Of a DNA stretch of 64,000 bases, positions 45,945 to 54,181 are shown piece after piece. Made by a program: the position numbers and the translations under genes. The stretch comes from Sulfurospirillum_A sp029027265 (GTDB lineage Bacteria > Campylobacterota > Campylobacteria > Campylobacterales > Sulfurospirillaceae). The notes beneath the pieces are model-generated. The model was not told the origin of the DNA. It was given only the letters and a program-made list of their open reading frames with translations, and searched no databases. Position 1 is the stretch's first letter; every line of letters begins with the position of its first letter. The DNA is taken from positions 2,666,001 through 2,730,000 of the forward strand of contig CP093061.1 of the NCBI GenBank assembly GCA_029027265.1, given 5' to 3'.

Positions 45945-47734
45945 GAGACTGTGAAATAATCAAACCCCATAACTCATAATTTTCTAAGTCCTACTCAATT
46001 ATAGGCAATTACTTTGCCTAAATTGTACCATAAATATATTTGAAATAATTTTAGCCATATAAAGCCTAAAACTAGCGATATAAAGAGCTATCTCTTCTCT
46101 TATACTGCTCAGGTCTCCATCTTGAATGGCTATCATCAGTTTTCTAAACAGAGTTATCCCTATCAGATTAAGTAAGCGTTTAAAATTATAGGTAAACATG
46201 ATAAGAGCATTTTCACCAGCTACTTTCTTTTTACTTCTTACCAAGAAGTGATCCCAGCCCAAACTTCTTTTGATTGTTCCAAATGGATGTTCAACTATAG
46301 AACTTCGTTTTTTAATTATTGCTTTTGATTTATCAGTTTGCATATTGGCATTATAGTTGTCAAGTAGCTCTTGATGTTCCCATCTTTGAGTCTGTTTAGT
46401 TTTAGTCTTTTCACCTAAACATTTATCTTTGATTGGGCAGGCATTACAGTCAGTTTGAGAACTTCTATACAAGTACATAGTACGAGCATATGATTGATTT
46501 AAATATGAAGTTCTTGATATTAGTTTATTGTTAGGGCATACATAAGCATCTTTGTTTTTATCGTAGATAAACATATCTTTAGTGAACTTACCTTTGTTTT
46601 TTAGTTCTTGACCTATTCTTACTAGAGGTACTACTGTATTGATACCATCATCAATACATTTTTTACCCCAAGGGCACCCAGTAATCTCAACTGCTGAAGA
46701 ATAGCCTTTATCTGCTGTTATTATTAGATCTGGATTATCTATAACTTCTTTAGTTTGTAAAGCCATCTTATGAAGCTCTTGTTTATCTGAGCCTGATGAT
46801 GTAACATCAGTAGCTACTATAAACTTATACTTATCGTCTACGCATATCTGTGAATTATAAGCCATTAAATTATGAGCAGGTTTACTCATTATGCTTGCAT
46901 CTGGGTCAGTACGATTGTACTGAGTTTTATTGAAACTTTTAAGAAGTGCTAAATCAGATTGAGATTTTGCTTTTTTTTAAGAGTTTTTCTAAATTACGAG
47001 GAAGATTTTTAGAAAGTTTATTTGTAGTTGTTTCTTCATCACTATATTCTAAAGTAGTCAAATACTCTTGTATAGATGACTCTGCTTTTTTGATAGATTC
47101 ATCTACAGTTCTTTTCATTATAAGAGTATTTTTAGATGCATTAGCTCTTAAAAATGCTCCATCTAGTCCTACTATTTCTCCTCCAATAAGTCCTATGCCT
47201 TTGCATAAAAGTATAAACTCTTTAAACACTTGTTTAAGAGCTTTAGGATTATCTTTTCTGAAGTCTGCTATTGTTTTATAGGTTGGTTTAAGTCCTAATG
47301 TTAGCCACATTAATTCTACGTTTCTTGCATTTTCTTTTTCAAGATTACGAGAACTTCGTATTTTATTGAAATAACCATAGATATATATTTTTAATAGTAA
47401 CTCAGGTGCATAAGATTTTTGACCAGATAGAGAGTTAGATGTATCGTTAAAACCTAATCTTTTTAAATCTAAGAGTGACACATAATCATCTATTGCTCTT
47501 ACTGGGTTATTCTCATCTACATACTCATCAAGACTTGGAGGAAAAAGTAGTTGTTGATTACGGTTTAATCCCTCTTTATATTTATCACTCATAAATACCT
47601 CTTTAAATCCCTATATTACGAACTATTCTTAGTGTATTATACAGTTTTAGGAGTTTAAAGATGGTTAATGTTATGATGTTTATGTTGTTATTTTTATAAT
47701 TTATGAGACTGTTATTTAGTTATTTCACAGTCTC
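45945..47734 (-). mobile_element. IS1182-type insertion sequence
   Basis: A 1790-bp element with terminal inverted repeats GAGACTGTGAAATAA / TTATTTCACAGTCTC, inserted into the IS3 fragment with a 3-bp AAG duplication (45942-45944 and 47735-47737). Removing it restores the IS3 sequence ACCAAGGGAGCC exactly. A second, inner copy of TGAGACTGTTATTTAG lies next to the right repeat. Confidence 0.92.
45999..47592 (-). CDS. IS1182-family transposase, split at an A8 tract
   Basis: Two frames make one transposase. The N-terminal frame (46954-47592, 212 codons) begins SDKYKEGLNRNQQLLFPPSL with IYIYGYFNKIRSSRNLE and GLDGAFLRANASKN (first Asp). At the AAAAAAAAG run near 46972 it stops after KKSKISI, while another frame goes on with KAKSQSDLALLKSFNK into 45999-46889, which holds ITADKGYSSAVEITG (second Asp), the Cys-rich CNACPIKDKC and SIVEHPFGTIKRSLGW (catalytic Glu). 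Either a programmed frameshift at the A8 run or a recent indel. Confidence 0.87.
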
Positions 47735-47859
47735 AAGGGAGCCAATACACTAGTTATGAACATACTAAGTTACTTAAAAAATATGATATTAAAATATCTA
47801 TGAATGGTAAAGGTAGAAGTATAGATAATATTGTAATTGAAAGATTTTTTAGAACATTA

Positions 47860-48774
47860 GACTTCTTGCAAAACTCATTTTGAACAAACATTAAAACCAC
47901 GGTCAAAATTCACTAATCCACATATCAAATTAAAGCGGAGATTGAAGCGCTTTCTACGGTTACGATATTTTTGCGTAAGGATTTGAAAAGTTTTTAATTT
48001 AGCATTGACATGCTCAATACAAATACGAGCTGATGCTTCTATTTTATTTTGAGTTTTTTGTGTATTGGTTAATGGATATAACTTTGATGATTTGTATGGT
48101 ATTTGAATATTGACATGTTGCTTTTTAATTCCAAGGTAACCTAAATCTACATAGATACAAGTCTCAGATTTTACAGAAAGATTACTTTGTTTAAAAAGTT
48201 TGAAATCATGTGTAGTACCTTTACAGGTGTGAGCACAAATAATCCTTTCATCTTTATCAATAACTATTTGACCCTTTAATGTGTGGTTTCGTTTTTTCCC
48301 TGAATAGTACTCTCTTTGCTTTTTTTTGGTCGCTGTATTGGGGACTCAGTAGCATCAATAACGATAAACTCCAAATCAATATTATCTCCATATAAAGCTC
48401 GTTTACTTGGTAGTGAAAATTTACCTGACTTAATTAAAATATCTTCAACTTCTCGTACAACTCTTGAAGCTGTAGATTCACTTACGCTGTAATCAAAGCC
48501 TATATGCTCTAAGGTTCTGTACTCTCTATAATAACTTAACATCAAAAGTACTTTATCTTCTGGTGATAAACTTTTTCTTCCTCCAACTCCATGATTTTTA
48601 GTTCTCTCTTTTTCATATGCTATGAAAATCGCAATCATCTCATTAAAAGTATTTTCATTTACACCAATAAGTCGTTTAAAATTCTTTCGTGGTTTCTTTT
48701 GTAGTTGTTTGTATTTACTCATATAAACTTTTAAGCATTTTTTGTACCTACTTTTGAGTTTCGCAAGAAGTCTA
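47860..48774 (-). mobile_element. IS5-type insertion sequence, element B
   Basis: A 915-bp element with terminal repeats starting GACTTCTTGC (the right end is GCAAGAAGTC followed by TA), flanked by TTA on both sides (47857-47859, 48775-48777), inserted into the IS3 fragment. Related to, but distinct from, element A at 35533 and 59707. Confidence 0.9.
47875..48722 (-). CDS. IS5-type transposase B, two frames joined by a probable -1 frameshift
   Basis: The first frame runs from the ATG at 48722 (MSKYKQLQKKPRKNFKRLIG) through FIVIDATESPIQRPKKSKES and stops at 48276; the second frame continues as HTLKGQIVIDKDERI, ETCIYVDLGYLGIKKQ (second Asp) and SARICIEHVNAKLKTF (Glu), ending at 47875. The frame change lies at CAGGGAAAAAACGAAAC, the same place as in element A. 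An upstream extension of the first frame into IS3 DNA (to 48788) is accidental. Confidence 0.85.
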
Positions 48775-49020
48775 TTAAAACATGGCAATATTTATATCAG
48801 TGATTATCAATCAATAAAGGAGTTAAAAGAAGGTGTAAAAAACTACATCCATAAATACAATTTTAAAAGATTTCATTCAAGTATAAACTATAAAAAACCT
48901 ATGAATGTTTATCTTGAATATCTGAAAAATGTAGGTTAAAGTAACAGATGAGGATGAAATTAAATCTGTTTAAGAGTTGTCTTGATTTTTAGGGCATTAT
49001 AATTTTTCTAATAACTGACC

Positions 49021-49534
49021 TTACGCACCCTTCAAAAGTTGTAATTCTGAATAAGCCACCTGATTAGCTCTGATTAACAGTTTTGTTCTAATGGCAAAGT
49101 GGTTCATTTTATGTTTAATTTTCAAACATTCAAGCTTAAAAAAAGACAGCACTGATAAAAAGATATGATTACTTTGTGTTCGAATGATCTTTGTTAGTGA
49201 TTTTGCTAAATCAACATTATATTTAAGTGATTTATGAAACTCTTCAACTTTCACCCTCAAGGGGGTACCCAGCCATCATTTTTCATAGATTGTTGAGATA
49301 GTGTCGCCATCAAGTGTGATATCACTACATATCAAATTTAAAATACCTATACTTCCATCTTTGTTTGTAAAGACTCGGCGCACTATAATGACTTCTTTAT
49401 CATAGCCCTTTAGATAGCCTCGTACTGATTGCTTATCTGATAATTCCAGTTCATCTACCCTTGTGAACTTACCTGCATATTTATTCTCTAAACTTTTTGA
49501 AAAGAGACGATTACTTTTGAGTGCAGCAATAAAC
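49021..49534 (-). pseudogene. C-terminal part of an IS4-type (YREK) transposase carrying a ~21-nt insert
   Basis: Codes for KSNRLFSKSLENKYAGKF and RGYLKGYDKEVIIVRRVF, then STIYEK at 49279, and after an interruption VEEFHKSLKYNVDLAKSL to the stop LLKGA at 49021. This is the IS4-family Y..R...E......K signature region. Between YEK and KVEEFHK lie TGA TGG and an extra ~21 nt (49256-49276, core GGGTACCCCCTTGAGGGT), which keeps the frame but leaves a stop. The 5' side is fused in frame to an IS3 fragment. Confidence 0.85.
49253..49276 (-). repeat. ~21-nt insert, copy 1
   Basis: An in-frame insertion in the IS4-type transposase remnant, reading CTGGGTACCCCCTTGAGGGT on the coding strand. Its core closely matches the insert at 50577-50598 in a different transposase. 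CCC-TTGA-GGG can form a small hairpin. Confidence 0.7.
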
Positions 49535-50132
49535 TCTTTTAGTTGTTCATATATAAATCTATAACCATACTCTGAGTTATCAGTAGCTATTTCATCTATC
49601 TTGTGCAGTAGTTCAATATTCTCCTGACTCATTGGTGCTGGTTTGTAGTAGTAATGACTTCTACTGATACCAAATATATTACATTGCTCTGATATTGATA
49701 AATATTTATGCTTGGACTCGATCATCGCTCTTTTATTACATAAGTCCAAGCTCTTTAGCTTTTTTTCAACAAACTCTACTTTTATTGTAACTTTACCTAG
49801 TGCTTTAGCTAAACCATCATTCTCACTCTTTAACTCTTCTATCTCATCTCGGTAAGTTTTAGTTACTCCTCCTACATCGAATGCAAGTGATGCATTATTT
49901 AGAAACTGTTGTTTCCATTTACTTAAAGATTGTGATATGATTTTATATTTAGATGCTATTTGACTTGTTGTTTGTTCTTCTTTTAGCAGCTCTAAAACTA
50001 TTCTTGTTTTTTGTTCGGCACTATATATTTGTCCTTTTCTTCTACTCATAATTCACCTCCATTATTTATATCATTTTAACTTATTTGAAAATTAATCTTT
50101 CTGAATTATTGTCTTTGATTTTAGGGGCATTA
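49535..50132 (-). mobile_element. 5' fragment of the IS3-family element (third copy)
   Basis: Matches the first ~600 bp of the IS3 copy at 58137, including the terminal repeat (TATAATGCCCC on the minus strand, ending at 50132). It encodes residues 1 to ~171 of the transposase (MSRRKGQIYSAEQKTRIVLE to RFIYEQLKE) from 50049, then switches in frame to the IS4-type sequence, giving a 257-codon chimeric frame (49276-50049). Small changes from the intact copy (for example TYRDE for TYLDE) show it is not a fresh duplicate. Confidence 0.9.
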
Positions 50133-50162
50133 TATTGTTTATATTTGTAAATAAGTCAAATA

Positions 50163-50290
50163 TAAAATTATATTTACTGTTTTAAAATTTTTTTGTTTAA
50201 TTTTATTTTTAAAAAACTCCATTTCAATTGGATTATATTCAGGTGAGTATGGTGGTAAAAACAGTAAATATAATTTTATTTTGTGACTTA
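50163..50290 (-). pseudogene. IS630-type transposase scrap inside a perfect 21-bp inverted repeat
   Basis: On the minus strand 50200-50290 codes for KLYLLFLPPYSPEYNPIEME, the IS630/DDE_3 signature around the last catalytic residue. Nothing else of that transposase remains. The segment TAAAATTATATTTACTGTTTT at 50163-50183 is the exact reverse complement of 50258-50278, so the scrap is enclosed by 21-bp arms 74 nt apart, a potential strong hairpin. Confidence 0.75.
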
Positions 50291-50315
50291 ATAGTAAATA
50301 TGGGTGCTTACTTTT

Positions 50316-51373
50316 CTACATTTTTTTATAATTCACTAAATAATAATCGACTAAATTTAACTTCATACTTTTGCTAAGTCCACGATGTAAACTAATCATA
50401 TTTTTCATATGAGAGAATACTCCACCTTCGAGTGCATTAGTTGTATTTTGTATGTTTAGTTTTTTATGATTTTTGTATGTAAATAAATAAGGTAAATTAG
50501 TTCGTAGACTTCTATATGCAGCTCTTATTCTTGGATGAGTATAGTGGAGTTCTCCAGTAGTAGACGAAACACTTTTTTACCCTCAAGGGGCACCTAGTCC
50601 TCTAAAAAATCTTTATATTTTTCATACCATTCATCAAGCTTTTGAGTAAAGTTTTTCTCTGTAGTTAGTGTTAATCTTGAAACTATTCTCTTAAGATCTT
50701 TACTTGCTTCAAGTTTTGGTCGCATTGTGATATATCTTTGTATAATCTTCTTCTGATGGAAATGACACATTTGTATTGGAATATCCTTAAAGGCTTTGTA
50801 TAAACCTCTTTTGCCGTCTAAAGTTGCACTTTGGATGGTATATCCTAGTATTAGAAGCTCTTCCTTTAAATATCTATAATCCTGAACTGTTTCACTTTCA
50901 ATATGCTTCCAAATAAGTATCTCTTTTGATTCAACATCTTTGAACACTAGGCTTCCAAGCTTCTCTTTCCTCTTCCCATAAAAAGTAGCATCGCATACCA
51001 AGTTTACTGCCCTTGGATTATGTGCTTTTATATCAACAATATATTCATCTCTTTGCTTCACTATCCAGCTTATTGATCTGGAATATTTTACTGAAAGTTG
51101 CATGAGTGTTTGTCGTTGTAAAAAATATTCTTCAAAGATAACTTTTTGTAGTTGTTCTGGTCTTCTTTTTGAGCTGAAAGAAGTTTTACAGTCTTTACAG
51201 AAATATCTCTTTATTCCTCTTCTTGAACCTTTGGAAATAATATTTTTAGACTTGCAATTTATACATATTTTAGAGCTTTTTTACAATCATTTGTAAATAA
51301 ACCTTTGTTTACTCCTACTATGCCATAGTTTGAAAGTGTTTGGTTAAAATCAATGTCTAAATTCTTCCTCATT
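50316..51373 (-). pseudogene. IS1249-like (MULE-type) transposase with a ~21-nt insert and a frameshift
   Basis: From 51373: MRKNLDIDFNQTLSNYGIVG, a zinc ribbon (CINCKSKNIISKG, YFCKDCKTSF) reached through a frameshift at a run of A near 51280, the catalytic region AVNLVCDATFYGKRKEKLGS and QSATLDGKRGLYKAF, CHFHQKKIIQRYI, and after an interruption THPRIRAAYRSLRTNLPYLF with TTNALEGGVFSHMKN to the stop at 50316. The interruption at 50577-50598 is about 21 extra nt introducing TAG. The order of motifs is that of IS1249-type transposases. Confidence 0.83.
50577..50598 (-). repeat. ~21-nt insert, copy 2
   Basis: On the coding strand CTAGGTGCCCCTTGAGGGTA, interrupting the IS1249-like transposase between KYKDFLE and KSVSSTTGEL. 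It shares GGTRCCCC..TTGAGGGT with the insert at 49253-49276. Removing 21 nt restores FLEEKSVSS, the expected family sequence. Confidence 0.7.
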
Positions 51374-51580
51374 ATCAATCCTTCTTGATATTTTATCAGA
51401 TTGACACGGAATTTCTAACACTCCCGCTTCTGCATTACCTTTATCGTGAAATGAGCTAATTAAGTTACCAACTTTTAGATTTAAACTACTAATGTAATTT
51501 AATAAAGTTCCATATCTATATACTGAGATACAGAATGCTGAAAAAAAGTGCTCTATGCCAATACGAAATTGGAGTTTCAC
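51350..51580 (-). CDS. Doubtful small open frame
   Basis: A 76-codon frame upstream of the IS1249-like remnant. The second half (LKVGNLISSFHDKGNAEAGV, then RRIDNEEEF) looks protein-like; the first half does not. No family, ribosome site or signal peptide recognised. Possibly the tail of a gene destroyed by insertions. The surrounding 51581-51677 shows nothing. Confidence 0.25.
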   Translation of the reverse strand: MKLQFRIGIEHFFSAFCISVYRYGTLLNYISSLNLKVGNLISSFHDKGNAEAGVLEIPCQSDKISRRIDNEEEFRH

Positions 51581-51677
51581 TATCTCTCAGCTTAATATTC
51601 ATTTTAAAGATAGGCTAAAAAATGCTTTAAACTTATGATATACTTTTAGGAGGATTTAGGTGCTGATACAGAATTTA

Positions 51678-52031
51678 TTACACTCCCTTTTCTTTTGTTT
51701 GAGGATGTTCCATGAGCCAGCTATTATTCTCATTTGCTTCAATTAATTCTTTTATTTCAAAAGAACTGTAGTAACCAGCACTTATAAAAGGATCTTGTTT
51801 TATCATCTTGGTAGCCTCATCTAAATTAATAGCACAAAGTAATTGAAATGCAGAGAAGTCATCTGTAAAAGGACCACATAGAATCAGCTTACCAGCTTGT
51901 TTGATTTTTTTCAAATGATCAACATGAGCTTGCAATAATGATTGATTAAATTTATTTTTTATTTTATCTGATAATATAACTACAAATTTTTTCAAAGTAT
52001 TAAACTCTTTTAAATGTAAATTTTTATTCAA
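51678..52031 (-). CDS. YciI-like protein
   Basis: A 117-residue protein of the YciI/ferredoxin-like fold: FVVILSDK at the first strand, HVDHLKKIKQAGKLILCGPF (the family's H..H....G....GP pattern) and KQDPFISAGYYSSFEIKEL with the DPF motif. Function of YciI proteins is not well defined. It is a core-like gene at the right edge of the IS cluster; the ATG is followed by an LHLK-coding run (TTACATTTAAAA on the minus strand). Confidence 0.75.
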   Translation of the reverse strand: MNKNLHLKEFNTLKKFVVILSDKIKNKFNQSLLQAHVDHLKKIKQAGKLILCGPFTDDFSAFQLLCAINLDEATKMIKQDPFISAGYYSSFEIKELIEANENNSWLMEHPQTKEKGV

Positions 52032-52099
52032 TGCATATATTATATCTAAAAGCTTTATATGTAATGAGTTTTTAATAATTCTATTATTTTATTTAACTA

Positions 52100-52390
52100 A
52101 AATCTAGCGTGAAAGTAGTAGCTTTACCCAATTCTGATTTTACATTTATTTTGATATTCTAGTTTTTACATATTGAGTAAACTATACCAAAATCACTTAC
52201 ACTTGAAGTTACTCTGTAATATCGCTCGCAGATTTTGTTTAATTTTTCTTTTTCTATGCCTATTCCATTGTCTTGTATGGTGAGGATGGATTTTTTTAGG
52301 GTTATATTTATCTTTCCATTTCTTTTTGTGTATTTGAGAGTAAGTTGTTGATTACTCTTATGAAATCTTCCTTGTCTATGTTAAAGAGAG
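52100..52390 (-). pseudogene. Decayed histidine kinase ATPase domain
   Basis: A 290-bp remnant encoding, across frame breaks, FNIDKEDFIRVINNLLSN, YTKRNGKINITLKKSILTI, QDNGIGIEKEKLNKI, ERYYRVTSSVSDFGI and a final TTFTLDF. Residue by residue this is closest to the C-terminus of the kinase at 61317-62426 (FKIDKEDFIRLTNNLISN ... TTFTLNFD). It has at least one frameshift and a stop, has lost part of the GFGIGLNIV box, and lacks the sensor and HisKA. A third paralogue of the kinase pair in this window, now dead. Confidence 0.85.
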
Positions 52391-52395
52391 TTTTT

Positions 52396-53475
52396 TTAAG
52401 AAGATTGGATAATTTGGTCTCTTCCTAGCTCTTTTGCTTTATATAAATTAAAATCAGCTTCTTTATATTGATTTTCAAAAGAAGTAAAATTATTGTTTTG
52501 GGATATTCCTATGCTAATGGTTAGTTTAATTGTTTTATCTTCATACATAAATTTATATTCTCTTATGATTGTACAAATTTTTTCTGCACTAATGATAGCT
52601 CCTTTATTTGATGTATTTAAAAGAAGTATTCCAAATTCTTCTCCTCCTAATCTTGCAAATAAATCACTCTCTCTTAACTGATTTTTTATGATTTTTGAGA
52701 GCTCTGTAAGGATAAAATCACCACAATGATGTCCAAATGTATCATTGATATTTTTAAAATTATCTATGTCTAGCATAAGAAAAAACAACTTGCTGTTTTC
52801 TCTATTAGCACTCTTAAAAATTTTTTTAGCAGATTCTATAAAAAATCTTCTGTTGTATATGTTGGTTAAAGAATCTGTAATAGAATTTTTTTCTAATTTT
52901 TCTTGATTTATTATAGAGTTTATTGAGTTTGTATATATGGATTTAGATAGTAAATATATTGTAGGAATATATATCAAAGAAAGAAGTAAAAATCCTTGAG
53001 TAACAGGTGTGTTATAATTTGATATGATGATAATTTGAGGTATTATTAACATTAAAAAATATATAATAAATGCAGCAAAAATTGGTAAAATAGAAAGAGT
53101 TCCAGCGGTAATAAGACCAATAGTAACTATAAATCCTATAAATTCATAAGGGCTTGGTGTAATATAAGTCATATATATAATTCCTATATTCCAAACGATT
53201 GCTGAGTATATAATCATGATAAAAAAGCATATTGTATGGTATCTTATTTTTTTTGCATTATTTTCAGCCAAATATTTTTTTAATTGTTTAGCATTTTGGT
53301 ATCTGAGGTAAATAAATATTGCTTGAAGTAATGACCAAAAGAGTAGTTTAGGAATTGTTATGTACTCAAAATAAATCCAAATTAAAACAAATGATAATAA
53401 TAGAAGTCCAATAACAGCTTTTTTTGTTTCCTTTACAACTTGCTGTATTAATTTAACGTTATAATTAAATATCAT
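52396..53475 (-). CDS. Membrane-bound diguanylate cyclase (GGDEF)
   Basis: A 359-residue protein with six or so membrane helices in the first 180 residues (MASE-like, no named family) and a C-terminal GGDEF domain: SITDSLTNIYNRRFFIESAK, FLMLDIDNFKNINDTFGHHC, and the active loop LFARLGGEEFGILL. An allosteric I-site (RxxD) is present just upstream as RESD. Synthesises cyclic di-GMP from GTP. I start at the ATG at 53475, with AGGAG 8 nt upstream, not 12 codons earlier. A PilZ protein (5.7 kb) is a possible effector. Confidence 0.92.
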   Translation of the reverse strand: MIFNYNVKLIQQVVKETKKAVIGLLLLSFVLIWIYFEYITIPKLLFWSLLQAIFIYLRYQNAKQLKKYLAENNAKKIRYHTICFFIMIIYSAIVWNIGIIYMTYITPSPYEFIGFIVTIGLITAGTLSILPIFAAFIIYFLMLIIPQIIIISNYNTPVTQGFLLLSLIYIPTIYLLSKSIYTNSINSIINQEKLEKNSITDSLTNIYNRRFFIESAKKIFKSANRENSKLFFLMLDIDNFKNINDTFGHHCGDFILTELSKIIKNQLRESDLFARLGGEEFGILLLNTSNKGAIISAEKICTIIREYKFMYEDKTIKLTISIGISQNNNFTSFENQYKEADFNLYKAKELGRDQIIQSS

Positions 53476-53590
53476 TAGTAAAACTCCTAAATGGGGAGTA
53501 AAATATATCACAAATATTTTTAGTTTTTTATTAAATATTTATTTTAATCAAAAACTAGCTAAAATAGTTCTTTACATGTAAAGGATATTT

Positions 53591-54181
53591 GTGAAGATTA
53601 TTTTAGCAAGTGCAAACCAAGGAAAACTTAGAGAATTAAAAGCATGGATGAAAAATTTTGAAGTATATGCATTTAGTGAAGTTATGACTCCTTTTGAGAT
53701 AGTGGAAGATGGTAACAGCTTTAAAGAAAATGCTCTCATAAAAGCAAGAGCAGTATATGAAGCATGTGAAGACAAGTCTACAATTGTCATGAGTGATGAT
53801 AGTGGCATAAGTGTTAATGCTTTAGAGCATACTCCTGGAATTTATAGTGCAAGGTATGCTGGAAAGGGTGCAACTTCACAAGAGAACTTAGATAAACTAA
53901 TTCAAACACTAAAAGACAAAAATATAAAAAGAACACCAGCTTACTATACAGCGGCTATTGCTATAGTATGTGAAAAAGGTGAGTTTTGCGTGCATGGTTG
54001 GATGTATGGTGATGTAATAGCTGAGAAGAGGGGAAATAAAGGGTTTGGATATGACCCTATGTTTATCCCTACTGGATTTGAGGGGACGTTGGGTGAGTTG
54101 GATGAGAGTATAAAAAAAGAATTAAGCCATCGTTCATCTGCATTAGAGTTGGCAAAGATTTTACTAAAGACAGTAGTATGA
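53591..54181 (+). CDS. rdgB: dITP/XTP pyrophosphatase (RdgB/HAM1)
   Basis: A 196-residue non-canonical purine NTP pyrophosphatase, which removes ITP, dITP and XTP. Family markers: IILASANQGKLRELKAW, VMSDDSGISVNALEHTPGIY, SARYAG, and the C-terminal GNKGFGYDPMFIPTGFEGT, SHRSSAL. Start is a GTG preceded by AAAGGA, which is itself part of a CTTTACATGTAAAGG palindrome (53571-53585). Its stop overlaps the next gene by 4 bp; it is the first gene of the spermidine operon. Confidence 0.95.
   Translation: MKIILASANQGKLRELKAWMKNFEVYAFSEVMTPFEIVEDGNSFKENALIKARAVYEACEDKSTIVMSDDSGISVNALEHTPGIYSARYAGKGATSQENLDKLIQTLKDKNIKRTPAYYTAAIAIVCEKGEFCVHGWMYGDVIAEKRGNKGFGYDPMFIPTGFEGTLGELDESIKKELSHRSSALELAKILLKTVV

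Larger units (their letters stand above)
45174..49001 (+). mobile_element. Partial IS3-family element interrupted by two later insertions
   Basis: Three collinear pieces match the intact IS3 copy at 58137-59469: 45174-45944, 47735-47859 and 48775-49001. The 5' ~220 bp are missing, the frame has a nonsense change (GAG to TAG at about 45375) and the right end AGGGCATTATA lacks one G. An IS1182-type element sits in the first break and an IS5-type element in the second. A 172-codon open stretch at 45461-45979 encodes the DDE region up to FNSDQG before the first insertion. Confidence 0.93.

Noticed and set aside
49253..50598. The two ~21-nt inserts as target-site duplications of one element
   Set aside because: Each insert has sequence of the same transposase on both of its sides, so they do not bracket a single inserted element.
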